DNA from: Xylogone sp. PMI_703
Lineage: Eukaryota > Ascomycota > Leotiomycetes
Direction: 5' to 3'
DNA length: 64,000 bases
Assembly (NCBI GenBank): GCA_021399445.1
Contig: JAJTUQ010000012.1
Location: 508,501-572,500, forward strand
The notes under the pieces were generated by a model. The model made no database searches. It saw only the letters and a list, made by a program, of their open reading frames with translations, and was not told the origin of the DNA. This document shows positions 11,369 to 22,437 of this stretch, in pieces (positions within the stretch are counted from its first letter, which is position 1; each line of letters opens with the position of its first letter). The translations under genes were made by a program, and so were the position numbers.

Positions 11369-14215
11369 ATGATGTCGCTACCCAAGCTCTTTCGAGTTGC
11401 CACAAAACTTCTGCCACTATTCATGGCAGTACCCATGACCATCCTGGCATCGCCTATGTGTAACGTGAATAGTTCGGCATTGCTGACATCTTACAATGCG
11501 TCGGCTAACTATCTTGGATGTTACTTAGACCCCAGCGTGACCATTTTAACTGCAGCAAAGCTTAGCACAGTTATAATGACACCGCAGTACTGTGCTAACT
11601 GGTGCGGTGAGCGAGGTTTTGCATATGGGGGTGTCGAATTCGGGACGTAAGTGAATGGGACTTTAGACAGCAATACAGGTGTTAGGGTTAACAAACTTGT
11701 AATAAATAAATAGGCAATGCTTTTGCGGTACCGTACCCGACTTCAGCTCCGCAACCAAGACAAATGACAGCCGCTGTAACTCGGCATGTGCGACAGATCC
11801 ATCTAGATCATGCGGAGGAACATATGTGTAAACTGAATACAAAATAGTGGTTGACGCCCTTTACTAATATTGCATAACAGGATGTCCTTATATCAGATTT
11901 CGGACCCCCAAGGTGTCAAGGCGAACACAGCTTTTGTGCCGGCCTGCAAAACACAGCCTCTTTGCAGTCACCCAGTCTGTGATACTTCACTAAGCATTGC
12001 TGAGCGAGTGAGCTCACTTGTTAATTCCCTGACATTGGAGGAGAAGATCCTTAATCTTGTCGATGCCTCGGCCGGATCTACGCGTCTCGGTTTGCCATCG
12101 TACGAGTGGTGGAGCGAAGCAACGCATGGAGTGGGCTCCGCACCGGGCGTTCAATTCACCACAAAGCCGGCCAATTTCAGTTATGCCACTAGCTTCCCTG
12201 CACCAATCTTGACGGCGGCGTCATTCGACGATACTCTGATTCGTCAAATTGCTGGTGTTATCGGCAAGGAAGGCCGCGCATTCGGCAACAACGGCTTTTC
12301 TGGTTTCGATTTCTGGGCTCCAAATATCAATGCCTTTAGAGACCCTCGGTGGGGAAGAGGTCAGGAGACTCCTGGCGAAGATAGCTATGTGGTCCAGAGC
12401 TATGTCCGCAACTTCATTCCGGGACTTCAGGGTGATGACCCCCAAGAGAAGCAAGTGATTGCAACATGCAAGCACTTTGCTGTCTACGACCTGGAGACGG
12501 GCAGATATGGGAATGACTATAATCCTACTCAACAAGACCTTGCTGACTACTTCCTGGCTCCATTTAAGACTTGCGTACGTGACACAGGTGTAGGGAGCAT
12601 CATGTGTTCATACAATGCGGTTGACGGCATCCCAGCGTGTGCGAACGAGTACCTCCTTGAGCAGGTGCTAAGGAACCACTGGAACTTCACTGCGGATTAT
12701 AACTACATTGTATCTGACTGCGGAGCAGTCACAGATATCTGGCAATATCACAACTTTACTGACAACGAGGAAAGTGCAGCATCCGTAGCTCTCAACGCTG
12801 GAGTGGACTTGGAATGCGGCTCTTCGTATCTTAAACTCAACGAATCGCTTGCCGCAAATCAGACGACAGTGCAAGCCTTGGATCAGGCACTGACAAGGCT
12901 ATATTCGGCATTGTTCACTGTTGGCTTCTTCGATGGCGGAAAGTACAGTGATCTCGACTTTTCGGATGTTGGTACCCCTGAGGCGCAAACTCTCGCGTAT
13001 GAGGCTGCAGTCGAAGGAATGACACTCCTCAAAAATAGCAAACTTCTTCCTCTAGGTTCCTCGCATAAATATAAGAGTGTTGCTGTTATTGGACCATTTG
13101 CGAACGCCACAACTCAGATGCAAGGAGACTACTCAGGCACTGCACAATTCCTGGTTAGCCCTTTGGAAGCATTTGAGAGCTATGAGTGGAAAGTGAGTTA
13201 TGCTCTTGGCACCGAGGTCAATAACCAGAGCACAGCTGGATTCCGCTCAGCTCTTGCAGCCGCAGAGAAGTCTGACTTGATAATTTACCTGGGTGGGATT
13301 GACAATTCTATAGAGGCCGAAACACTTGACCGAGCTTCACTTACCTGGCCAGGAAACCAACTTGATCTGATCACAAGATTATCGAAGCTCTCCAAGCCCA
13401 TGGTCGTGGTCCAGTTCGGTGGCGGACAGCTCGATGACAGCGAAATTCTGGAGAATAGAGGAATCCAGGCTTTGATCTGGGCAGGGTATCCTAGTCAAAG
13501 CGGCGGGACAGCTCTGCTCGACATCCTTCTTGGGAAAAGATCAGTTGCTGGTAGACTACCCGTCACACAGTATCCGGCCAGCTATGCTGATCAAGTAAGC
13601 ATCTTCGACATAAACCTTCGCCCCGATTCGAAGGGCTCATATCCTGGACGTACATACAAATGGTACACTGGAAAACCTGTGATCCCATTCGGGTACGGGC
13701 TTCATTATACGGAATTCGACTTTGAATGGGAGAAGACCTTGGACCATGAGTACAACATTCAGCAGCTTATTGCTTCCTGCAAGAAAATGTCTGCTGGCCC
13801 AATCAACGACAACACCCCCTTTGCCACTATCAAAGCTCGGGTCAAAAATGTTGGCCACGAAACTTCCGATTATGTTGGCTTGTTATTCATTTCTAGCCAC
13901 AATGCAGGCCCGACTCCGCGACCAAATAAATCTCTAGTGTCCTACATGCGCCTCCACAATATTACCACCAAGAGTCACCAAGTATTAGATCTGCCTCTCA
14001 CGCTTGGCTCATTGGCTAGAGCCGACGAGAACGGAAACCTTGTCATTTTTCCGGGTGAATACAAAGTTGAACTGGATATATTCGGAAGCTTGACGTTCGA
14101 ATTTGGGTTACATGGGAATCCAGTGGTAATCGATGCACTCCCTGTGCCTGATGCACACTATAGTTTTACCGTGCCAGTCCATATAGAGCCAGCGTCCACT
14201 GAGTCACATTCATAA
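11369..14215 (+). CDS. Secreted WSC domain-GH3 beta-xylosidase-like fusion
   Basis: Exons 11369-11646, 11714-11827 and 11881-14215; introns of 67 and 53 nt (the second has a TACTAAT branch site); 908 residues. A signal peptide (about residues 1-28) is followed by a WSC carbohydrate-binding domain (about 47-131: YLGCYLD, CANWCGERGFAYGGVEFG, QCFCGTV, RSCGGTYV). A complete GH3 enzyme follows from about 165, with WWSEATHGVG, RDPRWGRGQETPGED, CKHFAVYDLE and the nucleophile Asp410 in IVSDCGAVTDI. The C-terminal GH3 domain has GGIDNSIEAETLDR, and a fibronectin-III-like tail ends the protein. GH3 enzymes of this type remove xylose or arabinose from the non-reducing ends of oligosaccharides outside the cell. 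The splices are frame-exact and join YV to MSLYQI. ATG 11369 or 11372 could be used. Substrate is inferred from family resemblance. Confidence 0.9.
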
Positions 14216-15686
14216 TTTAACTAAGATTCATCTATAGGTTAATATCACGGGGTATTTCTCCAATGTTAGTCCACTAAGCAGGTTTCGAAAAGGTGATGCG
14301 GGGTATGGTCAACAAAGAAAGGAAATAAATAACAAAAATTACAGTCCGAGCACACTAATTTTGCCAAAGTATGATCGATTCTTTTAGCTAACAATTCCAT
14401 GAGTTTGCCCTATTCCAGTATATGTTGGTTGTACTACAAAATGGTAAAAGCTAGCATTTTGTGATCATGAGATTTTTAATTAAGTAGCCATAATTATTCC
14501 CCAGTACCAATTCCGTCCGAACTAGGACACGATTTCCCATTCTTGGTGGTACATGATTAAGAAGCCGTCGGAACACCCGGGATTCATATCGTGGTCTATG
14601 AGTCTGGCATGGGTGGATGTGAAAGACACGGTGAATGCTATTGTCCTATACCAAGCTCAGAGAATTTTGATCTTATACCGTGATAATACGAAAACGGAAA
14701 ATGCATATCAATGTCTCAATTGCTGTGTATGCTTTGTTCTTAGCTTAACATCTTGGTTTCATCGTGGTGAGACATAGTCACATTGGTGTAATGATGGTTT
14801 CCTAGATAAACATGTATTATAGGCCAATCTGGCACACAGGTCCCAATCTATTGTAATGCAGAATACACCTTGTATTTAACCCCTTCTCCTCATGCTCCTC
14901 ATCTCTGGGACGAGCACATGTTAAAAATACCTCCGATAGTAAACGGTTCCGGCCAACTACGGCTCAGATGGGTAATAACAGGGTTTATTTGGAAAACAGC
15001 ATTCACTATACTCATGAATCTAGTCATGAATACCGGATAATACAGCGGAGAAAAGCCAGGTGGCGGATTTTAATTACCATAAAACTAGCTATGTATAATA
15101 TTCGTGAAAGTATATGTGCACGAGAATACAATGTGTTCTGAAGCTCAAGTATAGAATGATTTGTATATATAAGTACACAGGAACAAATAGGTAACCGGAA
15201 GAACTGCCGGGATTTCAAGCCAATGATGACTTTCTATGAACCATTGCAAACCGACCAACCGTAGAAGATACCAATCGGCATTCTCCCTAACCTAAATAAT
15301 TTAAACGGTTAGCAAGAATCCCCCGCTTCAACTAGACTCAAAGTTGAATATTCATTGGCTCATGACTCGGTGACTGGCTTGCCCCACACTGTAAGCAGAG
15401 TGCGAGAAAGTCACGGCTAATTTCATCACAGGATTGATGAGACACAACCCTGACTAGTTTACGAAAAGAAAAACACTAATTGGTATCCAGCCACTGAACA
15501 ACTCTAGCTATCTATCTATACGTATTGGTACCTTTTTCGATTATTAATTATTCTCTACATCGTAAATGGGTTACTGTATCCGGTAACCGCGTCATGGAAG
15601 TATCGATGCGAGAGGCTTGCTACCCTTGTCGTATGTCATTTAACCGTGTTTCTTTAATTCAAGTTTAGCTTGTATCGTAAATCTGT

Positions 15687-15693
15687 TTTAGCC
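15687..15693 (-). promoter_or_regulatory. GGCTAAA, XlnR-type site upstream of the GH93 gene
   Basis: TTTAGCC on the plus strand, about 220 bp before the GH93 start codon. It is a perfect match to the XlnR consensus. Binding is not shown by sequence. Confidence 0.45.
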
Positions 15694-15832
15694 GTGAGAT
15701 TATTTATCTACCGATTTTGCTTGTTTAACAGCTCGGTTCTTGGCAAGATGGGCTTAATAGCTCTACTATTCAATTGGGGCGGGGCTGTCTAAAATGCATG
15801 GAGATAAAATAGTATTTCAATAAAATATGAAA

Positions 15833-15840
15833 TATAAATA
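15833..15840 (+). promoter_or_regulatory. TATA box of the GH93 gene
   Basis: TATAAATA lies 71 bp upstream of the ATG at 15911. Confidence 0.5.
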
Positions 15841-15910
15841 CAGGCCCGAACATCAGCTTGCCATCTCCTTCAAGTTCATCAATTGCTAGTTGGGACTAAG
15901 CTGCTTCGCA

Positions 15911-17146
15911 ATGCTTCTTGAATCATGCTTGTTCTCTTTACTCGCGGTCACATCGGTGGCGAGCCCACTGCGAGGCCCACAGCCCTGGGGACTTTTCAAC
16001 CAAAATGTTATCTATCAGCCTCCAGTGGGACAGAATATCGAGTATCCTCGTTATGTCCAGCTTCAAGATGGCACTTTACTCGCTACTGCAACACTCTCGG
16101 GATTTAATCCACAGTTCTTTCCTGTCTTTCAGAGCAAAGATGGAGGAGCTTCATGGAAGTGGATTTCAAATATTACCGATCAAGTCAACGGTTGGGGTCT
16201 CCAGGCTCAACCAGCTCTAGTTGAGCTAACTGAGTCTTTGGGGGGATACGCCAAGGGAACTATTCTGGCCTCTGGAAATAGCGAGAAAAGAGGTACTGGT
16301 GGTGGTACTCGTATTGATCTTTATGCTAGTAAAGACAAAGCTCGATCTTGGGAGTTTGTCAGCCATATTGCAATGGGCGGGCCTCCCAACACCACCAATG
16401 GTGCCACTCCAGTCTGGGAGCCGTATCTCATGTAAGTATCATTCCGTTTACTAACTTTACAGTCTCACTAATCTTTCTGTAGGCTCTATGATCACCAATT
16501 AGTGGCTTATTACTCTGACCAGCGTGATCCTCTCCACGGCCAAAAACTTAGTCACCAAACCAGCAAAAACTTGAAGCATTGGGGACCCATTGTCAATGAT
16601 GTTGCATACGCTAATTATACTGTTCGCCCTGGTATGACTATTGTTACCTATATTCCACCTGTCAAAAAATGGATCCTGGTTCACGAATTTCCTGGGGGTA
16701 TTAGTCTCGGCGGTGCACAATACCCTATACATTACCGTATGGCTGACAGTCCTCTCGAATTTGATACCGGTGAGGCAAATCCTGTTGTACCCCAGAATAA
16801 TATCACTCAGCAACCCAGCTCATCTCCATACGTTGTATGGACACCGGTGGGTGGGGAGTATGGTACCATCATTGTATCAGATGCAGATCACTCATCCTTG
16901 TTCTATAACCAGCGGGGTGGCGATGTGAATGCCTGGTTCGGAGTGACGTCTCCACAACCTGCAGCATATAGTCGGGCGCTACATATCTTCTCCGAAAATC
17001 CAGACCATCTTATGATTCTCGGAGCTGCTCAATTTTCAGGGGTGGATCCACCAGGAGTTATCAGACCCTTCAGCTTGAGTGTTGTTAGTGTAACTGACCT
17101 CGTAGCTGGCAAGTACCCACCAGGTGGACCAGACAAAATTGAATAA
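15911..17146 (+). CDS. Secreted GH93-like exo-arabinanase (BNR/sialidase-fold)
   Basis: Exons 15911-16431 and 16483-17146, with a 51-nt intron joining EPYLM to LYDHQLVAYYSDQRDP; 394 residues. The open frame extends 21 nt upstream, but the first ATG is 15911. A signal peptide (MLLESCLFSLLAVTSVASP) is followed by a beta-propeller with Asp-box-like repeats: SKDGGASWKW near residues 76-84 and ASKDKARSWEF near 143-153. NGWGLQAQP, TNGATPVWEPYL and SDQRDPLHGQKL resemble family 93 exo-1,5-alpha-L-arabinanases, which release arabinobiose from linear arabinan. The protein lies between GH3 and GH43 genes of related purpose. A more distant sialidase-fold lyase or hydrolase is the alternative. Confidence 0.8.
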
Positions 17147-18914
17147 AGCTCGTATTATTCTAGTAGTGAGATAGGGAGCGCAGCAACAAGTTTTAGTAAG
17201 TAGATAACAAATGAAGGCTGTTCAGTGACCGGGAACTGTATCCAAAACTTTCCATTTTATGGAACCAGATAAAGAATTGATCGGGGTTGGTATAAGACGA
17301 AGCTGTAATGTATTTCTTTGATATATATATTCTTGCAGTCCGTATTTCAATGTATAGGCCTACAAATGGTTCTAGGGTGATAATTTAACAAATAAAAAGC
17401 GACGGCGCTGCTCCCAGGCTCTTATATCACTGTCAGATAAGTGGACGGCAATATACTCATTATAGCGAAGCATAAAAATAAGATCGGTTTCAAATAAGCT
17501 TTTGACGGAATTACCCAGCCACCAGGAAACTAAATCCAACCACGAAGCATAAATATGAGTAGAGCTGCACGAGACTCGAATGAAATGAAGTCCATATCAG
17601 TCATAATATTAAAACAGCAATATACGAGAGAGATCAAGAAGTAGGTTATATACAAGCAATTGAACAAGATACAGTTATTTTGATCAGGATTTTACATTGG
17701 AATTGGTAGTGAGTAACGACAGAACGACGATCCTCATTATTATATGGAGGCATATTGTGGCTGAGCAAAATGGCACATCTTAGCGCTTATGGTACGTAAT
17801 CAAAACATCTCATACGAGTAACCAAATTGGCTGCTTTCCAATACACATCTTCGTTGAAGCTAAAAGATTAGCTGCCAGAATCGCATGCTGCACGGTATTC
17901 TCAATGAGTTATTGAGCGCGTAGATCGAAAGACCGTCGCAAGAACATGTGCAAATTAGGATGCGAAGTATTCAACAAGTAACAATCCACAAGTTCTTGGA
18001 GATCAACTGTGACACCCCCGGCTTTAGTATAACTTGATCTGATGTTGAATTTGATTCTAGTATAGAAAGGATCAGTAACTATGGTTCTTTTTATTTAGTT
18101 TCACTACATCTACGATATACTATTGTCTTGAGGCAACTACTAAAGAGACATATACCATCATGGAATGTCCCGCTAAAATTTATTGAGTTGGCCATCGAGC
18201 AGATTGCCGCCCAAGTCTAGTTTTACGTCCACAAGTGCTGCGGGCCTATGACATAGACCGGATATAATTTGGTTGAGAGTATAGAACTCGTTATGCATTT
18301 TGTGTCACATTTCGTCCGTTGCAAGGCCGAACATGGCTTTATGAAAGTTAACTACAACTCGATAATACGACGTGGGATCTACTAGGAACTATCGTCAATG
18401 GCCGCCAACCAAGTGGACATGCTCAAATTCCTAGCTACAACCAAGAAAAGTTGAAGGTTTCTTGGTATACTTCCATAGCGTCTCTTTGGCTTTCAAAAAC
18501 TGACATTGAACGTCACCTTTGCGGTTTCAGTAGAGCTAGGATCGGGCGGAGCTTCATGTCCGTTGCGAGATACTACCACGATTTGGACATGAGGCAAGAG
18601 GGACGAACAGACTACATCAATGTTAGCAGTTGTTACCTTGAGATCTCCCAAGGCCTTGGAAATGCTATCGAGTACCATCTATGCGTTTGCCAGTATTCCC
18701 AAGCACAGAGAGAACTTCGGTTGAGAAGGCATTTGGGAATTTAGAATAATGGTTATACGAAGATTCGAGTTAACTGTTCATGAAATTTGGAAGACCTCCC
18801 TTGAAGTAGGGGATATGAGCTTTTCTATCAAATAATTATAGAAATACGATTCACCATTTCGCACTTTGACGGGCGTAACGCAGCGGGATGTGGGGCTCCG
18901 TATAACAAAGTATC
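17147..18914. other. Intergenic, no gene recognised
   Basis: An AT-rich stretch downstream of the GH93 gene. The open frame at 18451-18744 has no family resemblance and is not called. No transposon ends were seen before 18915. Confidence 0.45.
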
Positions 18915-19162
18915 TGTCAGAACGCGGTCGCGTGTTCCCGTTCCAATAACACTCATTGGTAGCGTACGCTACGTATCACCACCTGTTTTACTACGGTTTT
19001 ATTCAACATCAACCAATACCCTATTATGCGTTTATGATTTAGCAGTAATCCGTTGTCCAAATTTGAACTATAAATTGTACTGTGAATTAAACCTAGGATA
19101 GTCAATTCAATTCAATCTTTGAGTTCCCACTATTTGTGGCATATCGGAGCTATGTTCCGACA
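18915..19162. repeat. TGTCAGAA/TTCCGACA short repeat element, copy 1
   Basis: It starts TGTCAGAAC and ends GTTCCGACA, about 248 bp. Its interior shares an ACTATAAATTGTACTGTGAATT and ATAGTCAATTCAATTC type core with the copy at 19218-19432. The flanks GTATC (left) and CTATC (right) are a near-match to a 5-bp target duplication. It is a non-coding element of the same family as 19218, 25704 and 43219. Confidence 0.55.
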
Positions 19163-19217
19163 CTATCCATCCATCAGTTAATGCTGACACTAACACATAC
19201 CACATTTAGAACGGGGG

Positions 19218-19432
19218 TGTCAGAACGATTGCGGTTCGGTTACGGTTACGCATACGGACCGTAAGCTCTATTGCCTCAAGAGAATTAGTCAGCAAGACCC
19301 TGCTATGCTAGAATATTCGATTGTAGTCCATTAGTGCAATTGCCACTATAAATTGTACTGTAATTGCATTGTAGGGTAGTCAATTCAATCAATTCCTTCC
19401 ATTATACCATAATCGGACCCTGTGTTCTGACA
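19218..19432. repeat. TGTCAGAAC...GTTCTGACA short repeat element, copy 2
   Basis: This is 215 bp with perfect 9-bp inverted ends. Its interior (ACGGACCGTAAGCTCTATTG, CTATAAATTGTACTGTAATT, ending CCATAATCGGACCC) matches the reverse complement of 43219-43426. It is non-coding. The TG..CA ends with inverted termini leave two readings: a MITE, or a very short LTR-like (TRIM) element. Confidence 0.7.
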
Positions 19433-19550
19433 GAGGGCAACTATGCTAACAAAGAGAATCCATAAAGTAACGTAATTCCCTGCTCACCGAAACACCTGGT
19501 TAACCGAAACACTGAAATTCACCGCAAAATCGACGAAAACTGTACGTCAA

Positions 19551-20006
19551 TGTCACGACCCCGCGTCGTTGCCTCAGGAATCGGCCTTAGAACACCCTGA
19601 GCTTGGAATGTCCCAGGACGTTTATCCTAGGACAGAAGCCCCAGACATTAAGAAGACCCTAGGACTTTGGTCCTAGAAGACAAGTTGAGTCTGGGACGGG
19701 AATCCTGGGATCCGGTGGGTACTGGGACTAACGTCCTGGCACCGAGGACTTCAGGACACCAGTCACGTGATGAGTATACGGAGTATATCGAATATATCAA
19801 TATACTCGATATACTCAATATTCTAGCACGTCTATATAAGCAACCGTAGTTTACGAGTAGATAGGAGCCTCGTGCTCAACTCAATTGATTTACAGCATAC
19901 CTGCATTTCATAGTAACTATCCTAAGATTTTGAAGCTATCCTCTTGCCCTTTACCTTCATCTATCATTGAGTGATAGATAACCCATACCCTTGTAGGAAC
20001 GCTACA
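19551..20006 (+). mobile_element. Solo LTR, 456 bp, with 5-bp target duplication
   Basis: It begins TGTCACGACCCCGCG and ends GGAACGCTACA, and is flanked by GTCAA on both sides (19546-19550 and 20007-20011). Its last ~165 bp (from GTAGATAGGAGC onwards) match the LTR at 56145-56750. The 5' part is unrelated to that LTR and is rich in CCTAGGAC / GTCCTAG / CCCAGGAC motifs. It is inserted in the pogo-like element. Confidence 0.85.
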
Positions 20007-20134
20007 GTCAATAACTCAACAACCATACAATTTAAAAAGATAATATCTTGTAAAATAGCTAATTATCTCAATATAATTCAAAATATATGGTTATTCTGAC
20101 GCTTAAAGAAGTTTTATATGGTTAAATTAGATTT

Positions 20135-20242
20135 TTGTTAGGAATTAAGGGAGCAGAGCATACTGGCGCTCGGTAGCTATGCGATCGGAGTGGAATGACT
20201 AATAATCCGGTAAGAGAGTATTTAAGGGTACAACTCCTTAAA
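20135..20242 (+). repeat. Isolated copy of the LINE 5' end
   Basis: About 105 bp nearly identical to the first bases of the LINE at 29953 (TTGTTAGGAATTA, GGGAGCAGAGCATACTGGCG, CTCGGTAGCTATGCGATCGG). The rest of the LINE is absent. This is unusual because LINE copies normally lose their 5' end, not their 3' end. Confidence 0.75.
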
Positions 20243-20245
20243 TAC

Positions 20246-20323
20246 TAATCGTCGGCTCGTTTAATCGGCCTTCATTTCTGGTCGTTGCCTCCTAGTCGGG
20301 GGAAGCGAATGCCACTGATAAGC
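20246..20323 (+). repeat. 78-bp repeat shared in inverse orientation with 53608-53685
   Basis: Sequence from TAATCGTCGGCTCG to CCACTGATAAGC recurs as a near-perfect reverse complement at 53608-53685. It contains GTGGCATTCGCTT in the inverse sense. It may be one end of an otherwise lost transposon. Confidence 0.65.
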
Positions 20324-20600
20324 TTGATTTTTTGGATATATATCCAATTGTGCGTCAAGCCACCTTTTCAGCGAATAATATTCGTCAAGGATTTACAGGA
20401 ACAGGCTTGATTCCATACGATCCCAGCCATGTGTTATCTAAATTGCGCATAAAGGTAAAGAAGACTATTACCCCCCCTGAGAGCGCCTATAGCAATACTG
20501 ATGCACTTTAGGCCCCTGAGACACCTCATAATTCAATTCAATTGCAAAAGTAATATGAAGCGATTCAATCTATGCTCAAACAATGTGGGAATAACCCTAA
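20322..20600 (+). pseudogene. Fot1/pogo transposase C-terminal remnant
   Basis: In frame, the sequence reads LDFLDIYPIVRQATFSANNI then RQGFTGTGLIPYDPSHVLSK, the conserved end of pogo-type DDE transposases. In-frame TAG and TAA codons follow. The DDE catalytic core is missing, replaced by the inserted repeats. It is clearly inactive. Confidence 0.75.
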
Positions 20601-20618
20601 GTATACAAATTTTAATAT

Positions 20619-20833
20619 TGTGGAAGAGAGAGGTGCTAAGAGGTGTTGGGGTAGTATATACAGTAATACAATACAACTGACCAATCAGAAGGCAAGGTCT
20701 GGTAGAATAGGAGTGAAGGTGGTTGATTATTGTACGGTTGTAAGAACCGTACTTTATATACTACGTACAGGTCACATGATACACCGCACGTACACATGCT
20801 ACGCACATGCCGTATACTGTTTTCCCTACCACA
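20619..20833 (+). mobile_element. 215-bp solo LTR-like element, copy 1 (TSD ATAT)
   Basis: It begins TGTGGAAGAGAGAGG and ends CCCTACCACA (TG..CA with 5-bp inverted ends). It is flanked by ATAT at 20615-20618 and 20834-20837. It is nearly identical to 57182-57396, which has its own ATAG duplication. It is non-coding. A short LTR or TRIM is the simplest reading. Confidence 0.8.
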
Positions 20834-21170
20834 ATATGTTTAACGTATATAGATATTATTGTATAATAAAATAGCCTTATGTAGAAGGTCCAAGATTTAA
20901 TTTAATCATATTACAAGCATTTAAACAACAAAATGATCAAATATCTAGAATTGGATTAAAGTTATCAACTAATTTTCAAAGTATCATCCTTTTAAATTCT
21001 GTGGTTGTTGAGTTATTTATATACAAATTTCGTTGATTTTGCAGTGAATTTCAGTGTTTCGGTAGACCGGGTGTTCCGGTGGACTGGGAATTACGTTAAT
21101 TATCTGATATAACTACTCTTTAGACCTGAGGCGCACAATATACACGTGATTAATCAACCGCAACCGCAAC

Positions 21171-21360
21171 TGTCAGAGGTTATGGCGCAATGGTTAGGCA
21201 AGCACGCATACAATTACTATGGGAGAGAAACTATGATAGTTGCTATGATCAATGAACTCCACTACAAGTGGGGTAATTCAATATATACAGGCAAATATGA
21301 AACACCTAAATCATGTGTGTATGCCTCCGTATCTCCCAATTACGTAAGCATATTCTGACA
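21171..21360. repeat. TGTCAGA...TCTGACA element with 5-bp duplication
   Basis: This is 190 bp with 7-bp inverted ends and is flanked by GCAAC on both sides (21166-21170 and 21361-21365). Its left end (TGTCAGAGGTTATGGCGCA) recurs at 39058. It belongs with the TGTCAGAA-ended family and gives the cleanest evidence that the family makes 5-bp target duplications. Confidence 0.75.
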
Positions 21361-21798
21361 GCAACAATATAACGCAATCGCCTGTTGTACGGTCTGAATT
21401 GCACGGCGATATTCTTCAATTTACGGTTACGTACGGCAATAAGTTATACTTGATTATATTAAGTCAATTTGTAGCTGTAAAATTATAAGTAATTCAACTG
21501 TTCAAACCCGTCCTTGCCTAAACTTAATGTACGATACCTGGACTATTACTGTACACAGGATAAATAATACACTAGAAATCACATTTAAGCGCGCCAATTC
21601 ATAATTTCCCTTCCTCCCCACTTTTTGGTACCATAAGTTTCTTGGACCTAGGACCCCGCTCTCCATACTACAGCTACGTGCAGAAGTGCAAAGGGGGCAA
21701 TGATGCTCGTAGAGGGACCAAGCTTTACTGCTGCTGGATTCCCGCACCAATCACGACAACAGCGGCTCCGATAGCTAACCACGATCAACCTTCAAATT

Positions 21799-21806
21799 CG
21801 GGTAAA
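21799..21806 (+). promoter_or_regulatory. CGGGTAAA, AraR-like motif before the GH43 gene
   Basis: It fits the degenerate CGGDTAAW pattern, about 630 bp upstream of the GH43 start. Weak evidence on its own. Confidence 0.2.
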
Positions 21807-21935
21807 ATGATTTCTTTGGCGGTGGTACTCCTGTTGGAACGATGTGATATACAAATATGCACACTGCAAAGCTAGCTAGACCTTACTAGTTCTGATCAGA
21901 TGTCAGGAAGATCGTGAGGAATACTTAAAGGTCCC

Positions 21936-21942
21936 GGCTAAA
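21936..21942 (+). promoter_or_regulatory. GGCTAAA, XlnR-type site before the GH43 gene
   Basis: A perfect XlnR consensus 496 bp upstream of the GH43 start. It pairs with a second perfect copy at 22271-22277 in the same upstream region. Confidence 0.45.
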
Positions 21943-22270
21943 TTCACACTTAATTTTGTAATCTACACGCGACTATCAGGAAATGCACAATTTGCAACCG
22001 CAACAATCAATTATAAAGAGCCAGTAACTCATAAAAGATTTAGGTTGAAGCATCTAAAGCTTAGAAACTAATCAATACCAGAATGCTTGACGGTATTTCG
22101 ATGAAATATCTTAGTAGTTTATTGTGAGCGCAATCCGCTGTAACTATAATAGTTTACGGGGCATTGATAGCCCGAAAGTCGTTGTATTTATAGCATATAT
22201 AGTGGACTGGTAATTGGGACGTGCGCTAATATTAGTGGCTGTGTGTAGATTTTACAACAGTGAGTGAGGA

Positions 22271-22277
22271 TTTAGCC
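22271..22277 (-). promoter_or_regulatory. GGCTAAA (minus), XlnR-type site before the GH43 gene
   Basis: TTTAGCC on the plus strand, 161 bp upstream of the start codon. It is the second perfect copy in the 0.6-kb upstream region. Confidence 0.5.
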
Positions 22278-22437
22278 GGGCCTACTTGAGATATTCTTCT
22301 ATCAGACACCCTTTACCTATACCCTTTACTCTACCTGCAAATACTATAAGACGTTGATTACTGACACTTTTATTAAAAAAGGCAAAAGCAAAAACCAGAT
22401 GTCTGCTATAGAACTATGAGCCGCCCACTTTAGAAAG

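Larger units (their letters stand above)
14216..15910. other. Intergenic region between GH3 and GH93 genes
   Basis: I see no gene here. It holds the presumed promoter of the GH93 gene, with a TATA-like TATAAATA at 15833-15840, a GGCTAAA on the minus strand at 15687-15693, a GGCTAAT at 15415-15421 and a CGGATAAT near 15033. The open frames present (14553-14777, 15024-15218) have no recognisable content. Confidence 0.5.
19470..21096 (+). mobile_element. Fot1/pogo-like DNA transposon remnant with nested solo LTRs
   Basis: Long inverted ends of about 70 bp begin ACGTAATTCCC at 19470 and finish GGGAATTACGT at 21096, flanked by TA on both sides (19468-19469 and 21097-21098). That is the TA target duplication of the Tc1/mariner-pogo group. 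The interior keeps the C-terminal end of a Fot1-type transposase (20322-20600) and has been invaded by at least two LTR elements (19551-20006 and 20619-20833). The same ACGTAATTCCC-type ends occur at 26325-26726 and 39949. Confidence 0.85.

Noticed and set aside
21171..21360. Possible tRNA-derived SINE, because TGGCGCAATGGTTAGGC resembles a tRNA A box (also at 39071).
   Set aside because: No B box or tRNA fold follows, and the segment is bounded by inverted ends and a GCAAC duplication, which explains it better.
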